The position numbers were made by a program, and so were the translations under genes. Of a DNA stretch of 64,000 nt, positions 17,100 to 27,167 are shown piece after piece (position 1 is the stretch's first letter; each line of letters begins with the position of its first letter). Source of the DNA: 66-474 sp035281745 (GTDB lineage: Bacteria > Pseudomonadota > Gammaproteobacteria > Xanthomonadales > Rhodanobacteraceae); contig DATEDI010000028.1 in assembly GCA_035281745.1 (NCBI GenBank), forward strand, positions 1-64,000, read 5' to 3'. The notes under the pieces were generated by a model. It did no database searches and was not told where the DNA came from. It saw only the letters and a list, made by a program, of their open reading frames with translations.

Positions 17100-18410
17100 T
17101 CAGGCCGTGTGCACCACCAGACCGCAACCATCTGCCAATTCGACGAAACCCGGAAACGAGGTGCCGACATTCGCGCAATCGCGAATCGTGATCGCGCCGT
17201 CCACCGCCGCGCCTGCCACCGCGAATGCCATCGCGACGCGATGATCGCCGTGCGATTCGACGGTGCCGCCATGCAACGTGCCGCCTTCGATCATCGCGCC
17301 ATCCGGCGTTTCCTCGATGCAAGCACCCAACGCGCGCAGGCCGGTTGCCATCACGGCGATGCGATCCGATTCCTTCACCCGCAACTCTTCAGCGCCCCGA
17401 ATCGTGGTCACGCCTTCCGCACACGCCGCCGCTACGAACAGCGCGGGGAATTCGTCGATCATGTCGGCCACGTGTGCCACCGGCACTTCGACCCCGCGCA
17501 GCGGCGCATGCCGCACTATCAGGTCCGCGACCGGTTCGCCACCCGCGTCGCGCGCATTCGATTCCATGATGTCGGCGCCCATCGCGCGCAACACGTGCAG
17601 CAATCCTGTCCGGCGCGGGTTCATGCCGACGTTGCGCAAAAGCAGCTCCGAATCCGGCACGACGCTCGCGGCCACGATGAAGAATGCCGCCGAGGAAAAA
17701 TCTGCAGGCACCTCGACGTCGACTGCGCGCAGCGCATGCCCGCCCGACAGCCGCACCCTGCCCGGGCGGAATTCCACCGGCCAGCCGAACGCATGCAGCA
17801 TGCGTTCGGTGTAGTCGCGGGTGGGGCGTGGTTCAGTGACGAAAGTTTCGCCTTCGGCGTACAAGCCCGCCAGCAGCACCGCGGACTTCACCTGCGCGCT
17901 GGCGATGGGCGACGCAAAGTCGATGCCGCGCAACACCCCTCCGCCCCGCACATGCAACGGTGGCGTGCCCGCTTCCGTGGTTTCGGTGCGTGCGCCCATG
18001 GTCGATAAAGGTTCGGTCACGCGGCGCATCGGCCGTTTCGAAAGCGACGCATCGCCCGTCAAAACCGAATCGAATACCTGCCCCGCCATCACGCCGCAGA
18101 GCAAGCGCATCGCGGTACCGGAATTGCCGCAATCGAGTTCGCCTTCCGGCGCGTGCAATCCGCGCACCCCGCCGCCGTGCACGACGCGTTCGCCCGATGC
18201 AGGCGCGACGATCCGCACGCCCATCTGCCCGAAGATGCGCGCAGTCGCGCGGGTGTCTTCGCCCTCCAGGAATCCGCGGATGCGCGATGTGCCCTCCGCC
18301 AGCGCGGAAAGCATGATGGCGCGGTGCGAAACCGATTTGTCGCCCGGCACGCACAGTTCTCCGCGCAAGCCGCGCGCCGGCGCAGTGACCCAATCCAGCC
18401 GTGCGCTCAC
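17100..18410 (-). CDS. aroA: 3-phosphoshikimate 1-carboxyvinyltransferase (EPSP synthase)
   Basis: 436 residues; joins shikimate-3-phosphate and PEP in the shikimate pathway. The N-terminal GDKSVSHRAIMLSALAEG and LDCGNSGTAMRLL motifs and the later RPTRDYTERML and RVKESDRI segments are EPSP-synthase signatures; LDCGNSGTAMR is the PEP/glyphosate site. GTG 18410 is chosen: it gives the family N-terminus and its GTGA overlaps the hisC stop, a coupling overlap. The frame reads 73 codons upstream inside hisC without homology. Confidence 0.96.
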   Translation of the reverse strand: MSARLDWVTAPARGLRGELCVPGDKSVSHRAIMLSALAEGTSRIRGFLEGEDTRATARIFGQMGVRIVAPASGERVVHGGGVRGLHAPEGELDCGNSGTAMRLLCGVMAGQVFDSVLTGDASLSKRPMRRVTEPLSTMGARTETTEAGTPPLHVRGGGVLRGIDFASPIASAQVKSAVLLAGLYAEGETFVTEPRPTRDYTERMLHAFGWPVEFRPGRVRLSGGHALRAVDVEVPADFSSAAFFIVAASVVPDSELLLRNVGMNPRRTGLLHVLRAMGADIMESNARDAGGEPVADLIVRHAPLRGVEVPVAHVADMIDEFPALFVAAACAEGVTTIRGAEELRVKESDRIAVMATGLRALGACIEETPDGAMIEGGTLHGGTVESHGDHRVAMAFAVAGAAVDGAITIRDCANVGTSFPGFVELADGCGLVVHTA

Positions 18411-19546
18411 GGCAAGGCTCGCAACAGGCGTCGATTTTCCGCGCGACTCCCGACGCTGATCCGCAGCGCGCGCGGCAGGCCATAGCCGCCCATCGGCCTC
18501 ACGATCACGCCGTGCTCGAACAACTGGTTTTCCAGCTTCGATGCATCGCGCAACAACACGCACAGCAGGAAATTGGTTTGTGACGGCAGGCAGCGGTAGC
18601 CGTGCTCCAGCAACTCTTCGCGCAACCACTCGCGTTCCGCGCGGTTGAAGGCGCGCGCCTTGGCCAGCCAGGGCTTGTCGTCCAGTGCGGCGGTGGCACC
18701 AGCGAGCGCCACGTTGTTGACGTTGAAGGATTCCCGGAGGCGCTCGAGCACGGAAACCACGCTCGGATGCGCGACCAGGTAGCCGACGCGCATCCCGGCC
18801 AGTCCGTAGGCTTTCGAAAAGGTTCGCGTGACGACAAGATTCGGGTGCCGATCCGCGAACGCGAGCGCCGTGGACAACCCCGGCGCCTCCACGTATTCGT
18901 GGTAGGCCTCGTCCACGACCACCACAACATCGCGCGGCACCGCTGCAAGGAATTTTTCGAGCGCCGCATCGTCGAACCAGGTGCCCGTGGGATTGTTCGG
19001 GTTGGCGAGATAGACGATGCGCGTGTCGCGTCGGATCGCTTTCGCCATCGCGCCGAGATCATGTCCCAACGGCGCTGTGCGATCGCTGCGCGGCAGCGCC
19101 GGCACGCAGATCGCGCGCGCGTCGGCCGCGGCCGTGGCAATGGGGAAAACCGCGAATCCGAATTGGGAAAACACGATCGAGTGTTTGGCGTCGGCGAAGC
19201 ACTGCGCCAGCAACATCAGCAATTCGTGCGAGCCGTTCCCCAGTGCGATCCGCTCGACCCCGACATCAAGATGCGCGGCCAATGCCCGCTTCAACATCAT
19301 CCCGCGCGGATCGGGATAGCGGAATGTCTCGCCCAATGCCGCCCGCATCACTTTCAGCGCACGCGGGCTCGGACCCCGCGGATTTTCGTTGGAACCCAGC
19401 TCCGCGATCGCGTCGCCGAAACGTTCGCGCAGTGCCGGCAGGTCGTGGCCCGGGTCGTAGGCGCGCAATTTCGCGGTGGCGGCATTGGCCAGTCGCGCGG
19501 CGTCGAACGCGGGCAGCGCTTTGCGGAGACGAGCAGTGCTAGCCAT
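18407..19546 (-). CDS. hisC: Histidinol-phosphate / aromatic aminotransferase (HisC family)
   Basis: 379-residue class I/II PLP aminotransferase. ANPNNPTGTW (residues 181-190), VVDEAYHEY and the PLP lysine K245 in RTFSKAYGLAGMRVGYL are visible. HisC-type enzymes convert imidazole-acetol phosphate to histidinol phosphate, and hisC2 copies in aromatic operons also act on phenylpyruvate or arogenate. It overlaps serC by 8 bases and aroA by 4, so its position in the serC-aroA operon favours an aromatic role. The pheA usually found beside it in relatives is absent here. No other his gene is nearby. Confidence 0.85.
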   Translation of the reverse strand: MASTARLRKALPAFDAARLANAATAKLRAYDPGHDLPALRERFGDAIAELGSNENPRGPSPRALKVMRAALGETFRYPDPRGMMLKRALAAHLDVGVERIALGNGSHELLMLLAQCFADAKHSIVFSQFGFAVFPIATAAADARAICVPALPRSDRTAPLGHDLGAMAKAIRRDTRIVYLANPNNPTGTWFDDAALEKFLAAVPRDVVVVVDEAYHEYVEAPGLSTALAFADRHPNLVVTRTFSKAYGLAGMRVGYLVAHPSVVSVLERLRESFNVNNVALAGATAALDDKPWLAKARAFNRAEREWLREELLEHGYRCLPSQTNFLLCVLLRDASKLENQLFEHGVIVRPMGGYGLPRALRISVGSRAENRRLLRALP

Positions 19547-20624
19547 GGCTGCGCTGGAACCCCGCCATGAAATCGCACAACTCGCGCGCTGCTTCGAGCG
19601 GCACCGCGTTGTAGAGCGAAGCGCGGATGCCGCCCAATGCGCGATGGCCCTTCAGCGCCAGCAGCCCGGCCTCCGCGGCCTCGGCCACGAATACCGGTTC
19701 CAGCGCCGCATCGTGCAGATCGAAAATCACGTTCATGCGCGAGCGTGCCGCCGGCTCCACCCGATTGCGGTAGTAGCCGCCGGAGCCATCGATCGCCGCG
19801 TACAGCGCATCCGACTTGGCGCGATTGCGGCGCGCCATTTCTTCCAGCCCGCCCTGCTGTTTCAGCCATTGGAAGGTCAGGCCCGCGAGGTACCAGCCCC
19901 AGGTGTTGGGGGTGTTCAACATGGAATCCGCAGCGGCGTGATCGGCGTAGCGGAAGATGCGTGGCAGCGGACGCGGGTGACGATCCAACAGATCCTCGCG
20001 CACGATCATCACCACCAGCCCGGATGGCCCGATATTCTTCTGCGCCCCGGCATAGATCAACCCGAACTTCGAGACATCCAGCGGGTGCGACAGGATGTCG
20101 GACGACATGTCCGCGATCAGCGGCACGTCGGCGACGTCGGGAATGTCGTGCATTTCGACGCCGTGGATGGTTTCGTTGGTGGTGATGTGCACGTAGGCCG
20201 AGCGCGGATCGAGATCCCAACTCGCGCGATCCGGGATGGACCGGTAGCCGTCCGCTTTCGAACTCGCCGCCACATGCGATGCCGCATACAGCGCGGCTTC
20301 GCTGGCGGCCTTCTCGCCCCAATGGCCATTGACGACGTAATCGGCGCGTTGGCCATCTTCCGCGATATTCATCGGGATTTGCGCGAAGTGCTGGGTGGCG
20401 CCGCCCTGCAGGAACAGCACCTTGTAGTTCGACGGGATGCCGAGCAGATCGCGCAGGTCGGCTTCGACGCGTGCCGTCATGTCCATGAACGCCTTGCCGC
20501 GATGGCTGATTTCCATCACGGAGGCGTGTGCGCCGTCCCATTCCAGCAGTTCCGCCTGGGCGCGCTTCAACACGTCTTCCGGCAACGCGGCCGGGCCGGC
20601 ACTGAAATTCCATGCTCGCGACAT
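19539..20624 (-). CDS. serC: Phosphoserine aminotransferase
   Basis: 361 residues, exactly the usual SerC length. The FSAGPAALPEDVL start, HRGKAF segment and the PLP lysine K196 in YAGAQKNIGPSG are typical. It makes phosphoserine from 3-phosphohydroxypyruvate and also acts in PLP synthesis. ATG 20624 is chosen because AGGTGA is correctly spaced before it; a GTG three codons upstream is the alternative. It heads the minus-strand serC-hisC-aroA-cmk-rpsA run. Confidence 0.96.
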   Translation of the reverse strand: MSRAWNFSAGPAALPEDVLKRAQAELLEWDGAHASVMEISHRGKAFMDMTARVEADLRDLLGIPSNYKVLFLQGGATQHFAQIPMNIAEDGQRADYVVNGHWGEKAASEAALYAASHVAASSKADGYRSIPDRASWDLDPRSAYVHITTNETIHGVEMHDIPDVADVPLIADMSSDILSHPLDVSKFGLIYAGAQKNIGPSGLVVMIVREDLLDRHPRPLPRIFRYADHAAADSMLNTPNTWGWYLAGLTFQWLKQQGGLEEMARRNRAKSDALYAAIDGSGGYYRNRVEPAARSRMNVIFDLHDAALEPVFVAEAAEAGLLALKGHRALGGIRASLYNAVPLEAARELCDFMAGFQRSHG

Positions 20625-20658
20625 TCGACTCACCTGAGGGGTTGGAACGGGTTTCGCG

Positions 20659-21414
20659 TTACCACCTGAAATACAGGAACAGCGCGATGATCACGGCCAG
20701 CAGGGCTGCTGCTGCGATCAGCCACCAGATTTCGGTGGGCGCGGACGCTGGCGGCGCGGGTGGCGCTTCGGCAACCGCTACCGGCGGTGGCGGCAGCGAC
20801 GCGAGGTGTGCGGCGTATTGCAGCCCCGGCGCTTCCACCAGGAGGCGATGTTCGCCCAGCACGATCTGGTCGCCCGGCGACAGTCGCACGCGATTGCAGC
20901 GCCAGCCATTGATGCGCGGCGCGGCACTGTCGGATTCGAAGATCAATTCCTCGGCATACTGTGCGATACGGCACCCGTACGCCAGTTCGCCGAAGTGGCG
21001 GCTGCCGGCGCCCAAACGCGACTCCGGCCCCACCGCGAGCGCCTGGCCCGATGCGGCACCCGACACGATGCGCAGGACGGCCTGGCCGGCCGATGTCGTC
21101 TTGGCGTCTGCGCGATCCGTCTGCGGCGGCGCGGCATCGCTCGTCACCAGGAATTTGTTGGCGCCCAATGTCACGGTATCGCCGTGGTGCAGCAGCGCCT
21201 GCTCGCGCACCGCGCGCGCGTTCACGTACACCCGCTGACAGCCACGCAGCACCGCCAACACCAGTCCGCGCGCATCGGCGGTGATCGTTGCATGGTGCGG
21301 ATCGACGCCCATGCCGATCGGCACGATGTCGTTGTCCGGCGCACTGCCGATGCGCACCGGGCCATTTCCGCAGGAAACGGGGTCACGGGCTGGATGGACG
21401 CAAACAACGCGCAT
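20659..21414 (-). CDS. Tail-anchored protein with two FHA-like domains
   Basis: 251 residues. Region 15-90 has FHA features (RIGSAPDNDI, then GVDPHHATI, then a late ALLHHGDTVTLG). Region 112-195 repeats the pattern more loosely (RLGAGSRHFGEL, then LSPGDQIVLGEHRLLVE). A Pro/Ala linker (208-226) leads to a membrane span (229-249) that ends the protein, so the FHA parts face the cytoplasm. FHA domains bind phosphothreonine. No Ser/Thr kinase or phosphatase gene is in the window, so its partner is unknown. ATG 21414 removes an N-terminal stretch without homology. It is divergent from infA. Confidence 0.72.
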   Translation of the reverse strand: MRVVCVHPARDPVSCGNGPVRIGSAPDNDIVPIGMGVDPHHATITADARGLVLAVLRGCQRVYVNARAVREQALLHHGDTVTLGANKFLVTSDAAPPQTDRADAKTTSAGQAVLRIVSGAASGQALAVGPESRLGAGSRHFGELAYGCRIAQYAEELIFESDSAAPRINGWRCNRVRLSPGDQIVLGEHRLLVEAPGLQYAAHLASLPPPPVAVAEAPPAPPASAPTEIWWLIAAAALLAVIIALFLYFRW

Positions 21415-21608
21415 GGCATGGCGTGCCTTGCCGAAAGCGCGCCAATGTAGCATGACGCAGCGCACCAACGAGGCGCAGCTTATGCCAATCGATGATGTCT
21501 GCGGCGCCATTTTGCAGGGCGAGACGGCGCCGAATTCGACCCACGCTTTCGCCAGCCGCCGCTTCGTGGCAAAATGTGCCGTTCCCCTTCACGCGCACAG
21601 CGCAGCCC

Positions 21609-21827
21609 ATGGCCAAAGACGACGTCATCGAAATGGAAGGTACGGTGCAGGAAACCCTGCCCAACACCATGTTCCGCGTGCAACTGGAAAACGGGCACGT
21701 CGTGACTGCTCACATTTCGGGCCGCATGCGCAAGCACTACATCCGCATTCTCACCGGCGACAAGGTCAAGGTGGAAATGACGCCTTACGACCTGACCAAG
21801 GGACGCATCACCTACCGTATGCGTTGA
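21609..21827 (+). CDS. infA: Translation initiation factor IF-1
   Basis: 72-residue OB-fold factor that blocks the A site during 30S initiation. MAKDDVIEMEGTVQETLPN, GRMRKHYIRIL and the YDLTKGRITYR end are the family sequence, and length is exact. It stands alone facing clpA, an arrangement shared with E. coli and Pseudomonas. A strong terminator follows (21851-21883). Confidence 0.97.
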   Translation: MAKDDVIEMEGTVQETLPNTMFRVQLENGHVVTAHISGRMRKHYIRILTGDKVKVEMTPYDLTKGRITYRMR

Positions 21828-21850
21828 CAGCGGCTTTTCCATTCGCAAGG

Positions 21851-21883
21851 AAGAAAACGGCGACCAGTGGCCGCCGTTTTCTT
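21851..21883 (+). terminator. Rho-independent terminator between infA and clpA
   Basis: AAGAAAACGGCG (21851-21862) and CGCCGTTTTCTT (21872-21883) form a perfect 12-bp stem around a 9-base loop. The stem carries its A and T tracts, so it can end transcription from both convergent genes. Confidence 0.9.
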
Positions 21884-21906
21884 TGATGCACCCTGGAAGT
21901 CGCGCC

Positions 21907-24183
<2,277 letters not shown>

Positions 24184-24379
24184 TGCTTGGGGTCTCCGGG
24201 ATCTCTTTCGAAGCCCTGAACAAATCCATCCGGGATCTGTCAGGGCTCGCCGAGTCCGGCACATGTCCGGACCCGGCTTCGACGGATCAAATGCTACGGC
24301 ATTCGATCCGCGTGCGGCGCATCCTGCGCCGCGCGAACCCGATCAATCAGGGTTCTCCTTATCCCCGATATGGGGACGG

Positions 24380-24712
24380 TTACAACTTTTCCATCGTGCA
24401 GAGCAGCGGGTGCTGGTGGACGCGCGAGAATTCGTTCACCTGAGCCACCTTGCTTTCTGCGACTTCGCGGCTGAACACGCCACAAACGCCCTTGCCCCGC
24501 GTGTGGACGTGCAACATCACCTGGGTTGCACGTTCGCGCGCCATGTTGAAAAACGTCTCCAGCACCACAACCACGAATTCCATCGGCGTGTAGTCGTCGT
24601 TCAGCAGCACCACCTGATAAAGCGGCGGTCGTGCCGCTTCCGGCCGGCTGGTTTCGACCACCACGCCATGTTCGCGTTCGGTTTCGTTGTCGGCGGTTTT
24701 TCCCGGTGTCAT
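24380..24712 (-). CDS. clpS: ATP-dependent Clp protease adaptor ClpS
   Basis: 110-residue N-recognin. After a flexible N-terminal arm come VVLLNDDYTPMEFVV (binding-pocket Asn38, Asp39, Asp40) and the HTRGKGVCGVF region with the conserved pocket His. It recognises Leu, Phe, Tyr and Trp N-termini and hands proteins to ClpA, while blocking ClpA self-degradation. It is immediately upstream of clpA and divergent from the NUDIX gene. Confidence 0.95.
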   Translation of the reverse strand: MTPGKTADNETEREHGVVVETSRPEAARPPLYQVVLLNDDYTPMEFVVVVLETFFNMARERATQVMLHVHTRGKGVCGVFSREVAESKVAQVNEFSRVHQHPLLCTMEKL

Positions 24713-24820
24713 CGATCTTCGGTCCTTCGGCCCGAGTATATGCCTGGCACCGCAGGCAAGCGATGGCAGAACGTCACATCAGATGATGGCAAAATGATGG
24801 AATTTCCAGTAGCAGAAATT

Positions 24821-25315
24821 ATGGACGAACCGACAACCGCGCCCGAACGGGAAGCCATCTGGTGCCCGCACGTCACCGTAGCCTGCGTGATCGCCGACGG
24901 CGACCGATTCCTGATGGTGGAGGAAGACATCCGCGGCGAGCTGCGCATCAACCAACCCGCCGGCCACCTGGAAGACGACGAAACGCTGGCCTCGGCCGCC
25001 TGCCGGGAGACGCTGGAGGAAACCGGCTGGGAAGTCGCGCTGGATCACTTGATCGGCGTGCAGCAATGGCATAGCCCGGTGCACGACCACCACATCGTGC
25101 GATTTGCCTTCGCCGGACACCCCGTGAAGCATCATCCCGAACTCCCGCTCGATGCGGGCATCACCCGTGCGCTGTGGATGAGTTACGCCGACATCGCCGC
25201 CCACGCATCGCGACTACGCAGTCCGCTGGTGCTGACCACCATCGAGGACTGGCTGGCCGGCCAGCGCCTGCCGCTCTCGACGCTGCGCTCGCTGCTGCGC
25301 CGCCGGAGCGATTGA
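24821..25315 (+). CDS. nudJ: NUDIX hydrolase (NudJ-like phosphatase)
   Basis: 164-residue NUDIX protein. The Nudix box starts at GHLEDDETLASAACRETLEE and continues TGW, with metal-binding RExxEE intact. It begins HVTVACVIADGDRFLMVEE, as NudJ-type enzymes do; these hydrolyse pyrophosphates such as thiamine pyrophosphate or nucleoside di/triphosphates. Starts at 24794 and 24797 are also possible; 24821 fits family length. The stop codon lies 3 bases before the mnmA GTG, and NudJ-MnmA-HflD is a conserved gammaproteobacterial operon. Confidence 0.85.
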   Translation: MDEPTTAPEREAIWCPHVTVACVIADGDRFLMVEEDIRGELRINQPAGHLEDDETLASAACRETLEETGWEVALDHLIGVQQWHSPVHDHHIVRFAFAGHPVKHHPELPLDAGITRALWMSYADIAAHASRLRSPLVLTTIEDWLAGQRLPLSTLRSLLRRRSD

Positions 25316-25317
25316 AC

Positions 25318-26415
25318 GTGCGCATCACGGTGGGCATGTCGGGCGGCGTCGATTCATCCGTGACTGCCCTGTTGCTGAAGCGCGCCGGTCACGAGGTTTC
25401 AGGATTTTTCATGCTGAACTGGGAAGACGATGATCCGGAGTCCGGGTGCCACGCCGATGCCGATCGCAAGGACGCCTTGGCGGTGTGCGCGAAACTGGGC
25501 ATTGCGTTCCGAAGCGCCAACTTCGCGGCCGAATACCGCGAACGGGTATTCGCGCTTTTTCTGGACGAATACCGCGTCGGCCGCACGCCCAACCCGGACG
25601 TGCTGTGCAACCGTGAGATCAAGTTCGGCACGTTCCTGGCCGCGGCGCGCGCAGACGGCGCCGAAAAAATCGCGACGGGGCACTACGCAAGGAATGAATC
25701 CGTCGACGGCCGCTGGCGACTGCTGCGCGCCTGCGACCGCTCCAAGGACCAGACCTATTTCCTGCACATGCTGGACCAGGATCAACTCGGCGCGGCATTG
25801 TTTCCGCTGGGCGACCTGCACAAGACCAACGTGCGCAGGATGGCGGAGGACGCGGGCCTGCCCGTCGCAGCGAAAAAAGACTCCACCGGCATCTGTTTCA
25901 TCGGCGAGCGTGACTTCCGCGCCTTTCTGTCGACCTATCTGCCGGCCCAGCCGGGCGAACTGCGTCGGCCGGACGGACGCGCGCTGGGGGAGCACCAGGG
26001 CGCGATGTTCTACACGCCGGGCCAGCGTTCGGGGCTCCACATCGGCGGCCGTGCCGGTGGCAGCGGCGAGCCGTGGTACGTGGTCGGCAAAGATGTTGCA
26101 GCCAACGTGGTCTACGTCGACCAGGGCCACGACAGCCGGTGGCTCCAATCCCGTGAGCTCAGCGCCGCCGGCACCCATTGGATTGCGGGCGATCCACCCG
26201 CCGCGTCGTTCGACTGCACCGCGATGACACGCTACCGCCAACCGCCGCAGGCGTGCCATGTCGAAGTCGAGGGCGCCCGCTGCATCGTTCGTTTCGACGT
26301 CACGCAACGCGCGGTGGCCCCCGGTCAATCGGTGGTCTTCTACGCGGGCGAGGAATGTCTGGGTGGCGCCGTGATCGAGCGTACCGACGCGCCGCAGATC
26401 GGGGGCGCGGCATGA
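25318..26415 (+). CDS. mnmA: tRNA-specific 2-thiouridylase MnmA
   Basis: 365 residues. The PP-loop GMSGGVDSS (6-14) activates U34 with ATP, and the catalytic cysteines C97 (PDVLCNREIKF) and C193 (STGICFIGER) transfer sulfur to make s2U34 in tRNA for Lys, Glu and Gln. GTG 25318 is chosen with GGAG (25305-25308) upstream. The stop overlaps the hflD start as ATGA, showing coupling. Confidence 0.96.
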   Translation: MRITVGMSGGVDSSVTALLLKRAGHEVSGFFMLNWEDDDPESGCHADADRKDALAVCAKLGIAFRSANFAAEYRERVFALFLDEYRVGRTPNPDVLCNREIKFGTFLAAARADGAEKIATGHYARNESVDGRWRLLRACDRSKDQTYFLHMLDQDQLGAALFPLGDLHKTNVRRMAEDAGLPVAAKKDSTGICFIGERDFRAFLSTYLPAQPGELRRPDGRALGEHQGAMFYTPGQRSGLHIGGRAGGSGEPWYVVGKDVAANVVYVDQGHDSRWLQSRELSAAGTHWIAGDPPAASFDCTAMTRYRQPPQACHVEVEGARCIVRFDVTQRAVAPGQSVVFYAGEECLGGAVIERTDAPQIGGAA

Positions 26416-27032
26416 GGGAATCGCGCGTGCTGGCGTTGGCGGGCGTGTTCCAGGCTTTGTCGCTGGTGCGCGATCTCGCGCGCGAAGGCGACTGCGATAG
26501 CGAAGCCCTGGAAGCCAGCCTCGCCAGCGTATTCAAGCTGGAATCGGACAGCGCATCCGATGTGTTCGGCGGCAATCAGGGTGTGCGCCGAGGCCTGCGC
26601 GTGCTGGTGGAACAGGTCGAAGGCAATGATCGCGACCTGCCACTGTTCCACATGCTGATCAACGTGATGAAGCTGGAACGCAGCCTGGCCCGCCATCCGG
26701 CCCTCAATCTGGGACTCGGTGAGGGACTGGCCGGCATGCAGCGCCAACTGCAGCACTTTCCCGTCACCCACCCCACCATCCTCGCGCGCCTTGCCGATCT
26801 CTATTGCGCCAACCTGTCCGGCCTGAAACCCCGCATCACCGTCGTTGGCAATCCGTTGTACCTGCAGCAACCAGCGAAGGCGCAACGCGTCCGCGCGCTG
26901 CTGCTCGCCGCGGTTCGGGCGGCGGTGCTGTGGCGCCAACTCGGCGGCAGGCGCCGACATCTGCTGCTGCGACCCAAACGCGAAGTGATGATCGCGCGGG
27001 GGATGCTGACAGGGGTGGCATTGCGCGGGTGA
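26412..27032 (+). CDS. hflD: High frequency lysogenization protein HflD homologue
   Basis: 206-residue, mostly helical protein of the HflD/YcfC family, with ALAGVFQALSLVRDLA at the start and the central GVRRGLRVL and TVVGNPLYLQQPAKAQRVRALLLA segments. In E. coli it is a peripheral membrane protein that antagonises lambda CII; its housekeeping role is unclear. It overlaps mnmA by four bases, the usual arrangement. Confidence 0.9.
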   Translation: MRESRVLALAGVFQALSLVRDLAREGDCDSEALEASLASVFKLESDSASDVFGGNQGVRRGLRVLVEQVEGNDRDLPLFHMLINVMKLERSLARHPALNLGLGEGLAGMQRQLQHFPVTHPTILARLADLYCANLSGLKPRITVVGNPLYLQQPAKAQRVRALLLAAVRAAVLWRQLGGRRRHLLLRPKREVMIARGMLTGVALRG

Positions 27033-27065
27033 CGATCGGGCCCGTCGAAAGCAATAATCGAATTT

Positions 27066-27162
27066 GCAGGCTGGGCTGACCCCAGCTCCACCGGCGGAAG
27101 CCCAACATTTCTCAACGGGTCGCCACTCATTGGGCTTCGCCGCGCTCGGCCCAACCTGCGAA
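27066..27162. repeat. Dispersed CCCAACCT/GGGCTTCGC inverted repeat, copy 1
   Basis: The left arm (GCAGGCTGGGCTGACC... GGAAGCCCAAC) is an imperfect reverse complement of the right arm (TTGGGCTTCGCCGCGCTC... CCCAACCTGC). It lies between convergent hflD and the CLC gene, so it may act as a two-way terminator. A second copy is at 54046-54123. Confidence 0.7.
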
Positions 27163-27167
27163 GCAGC

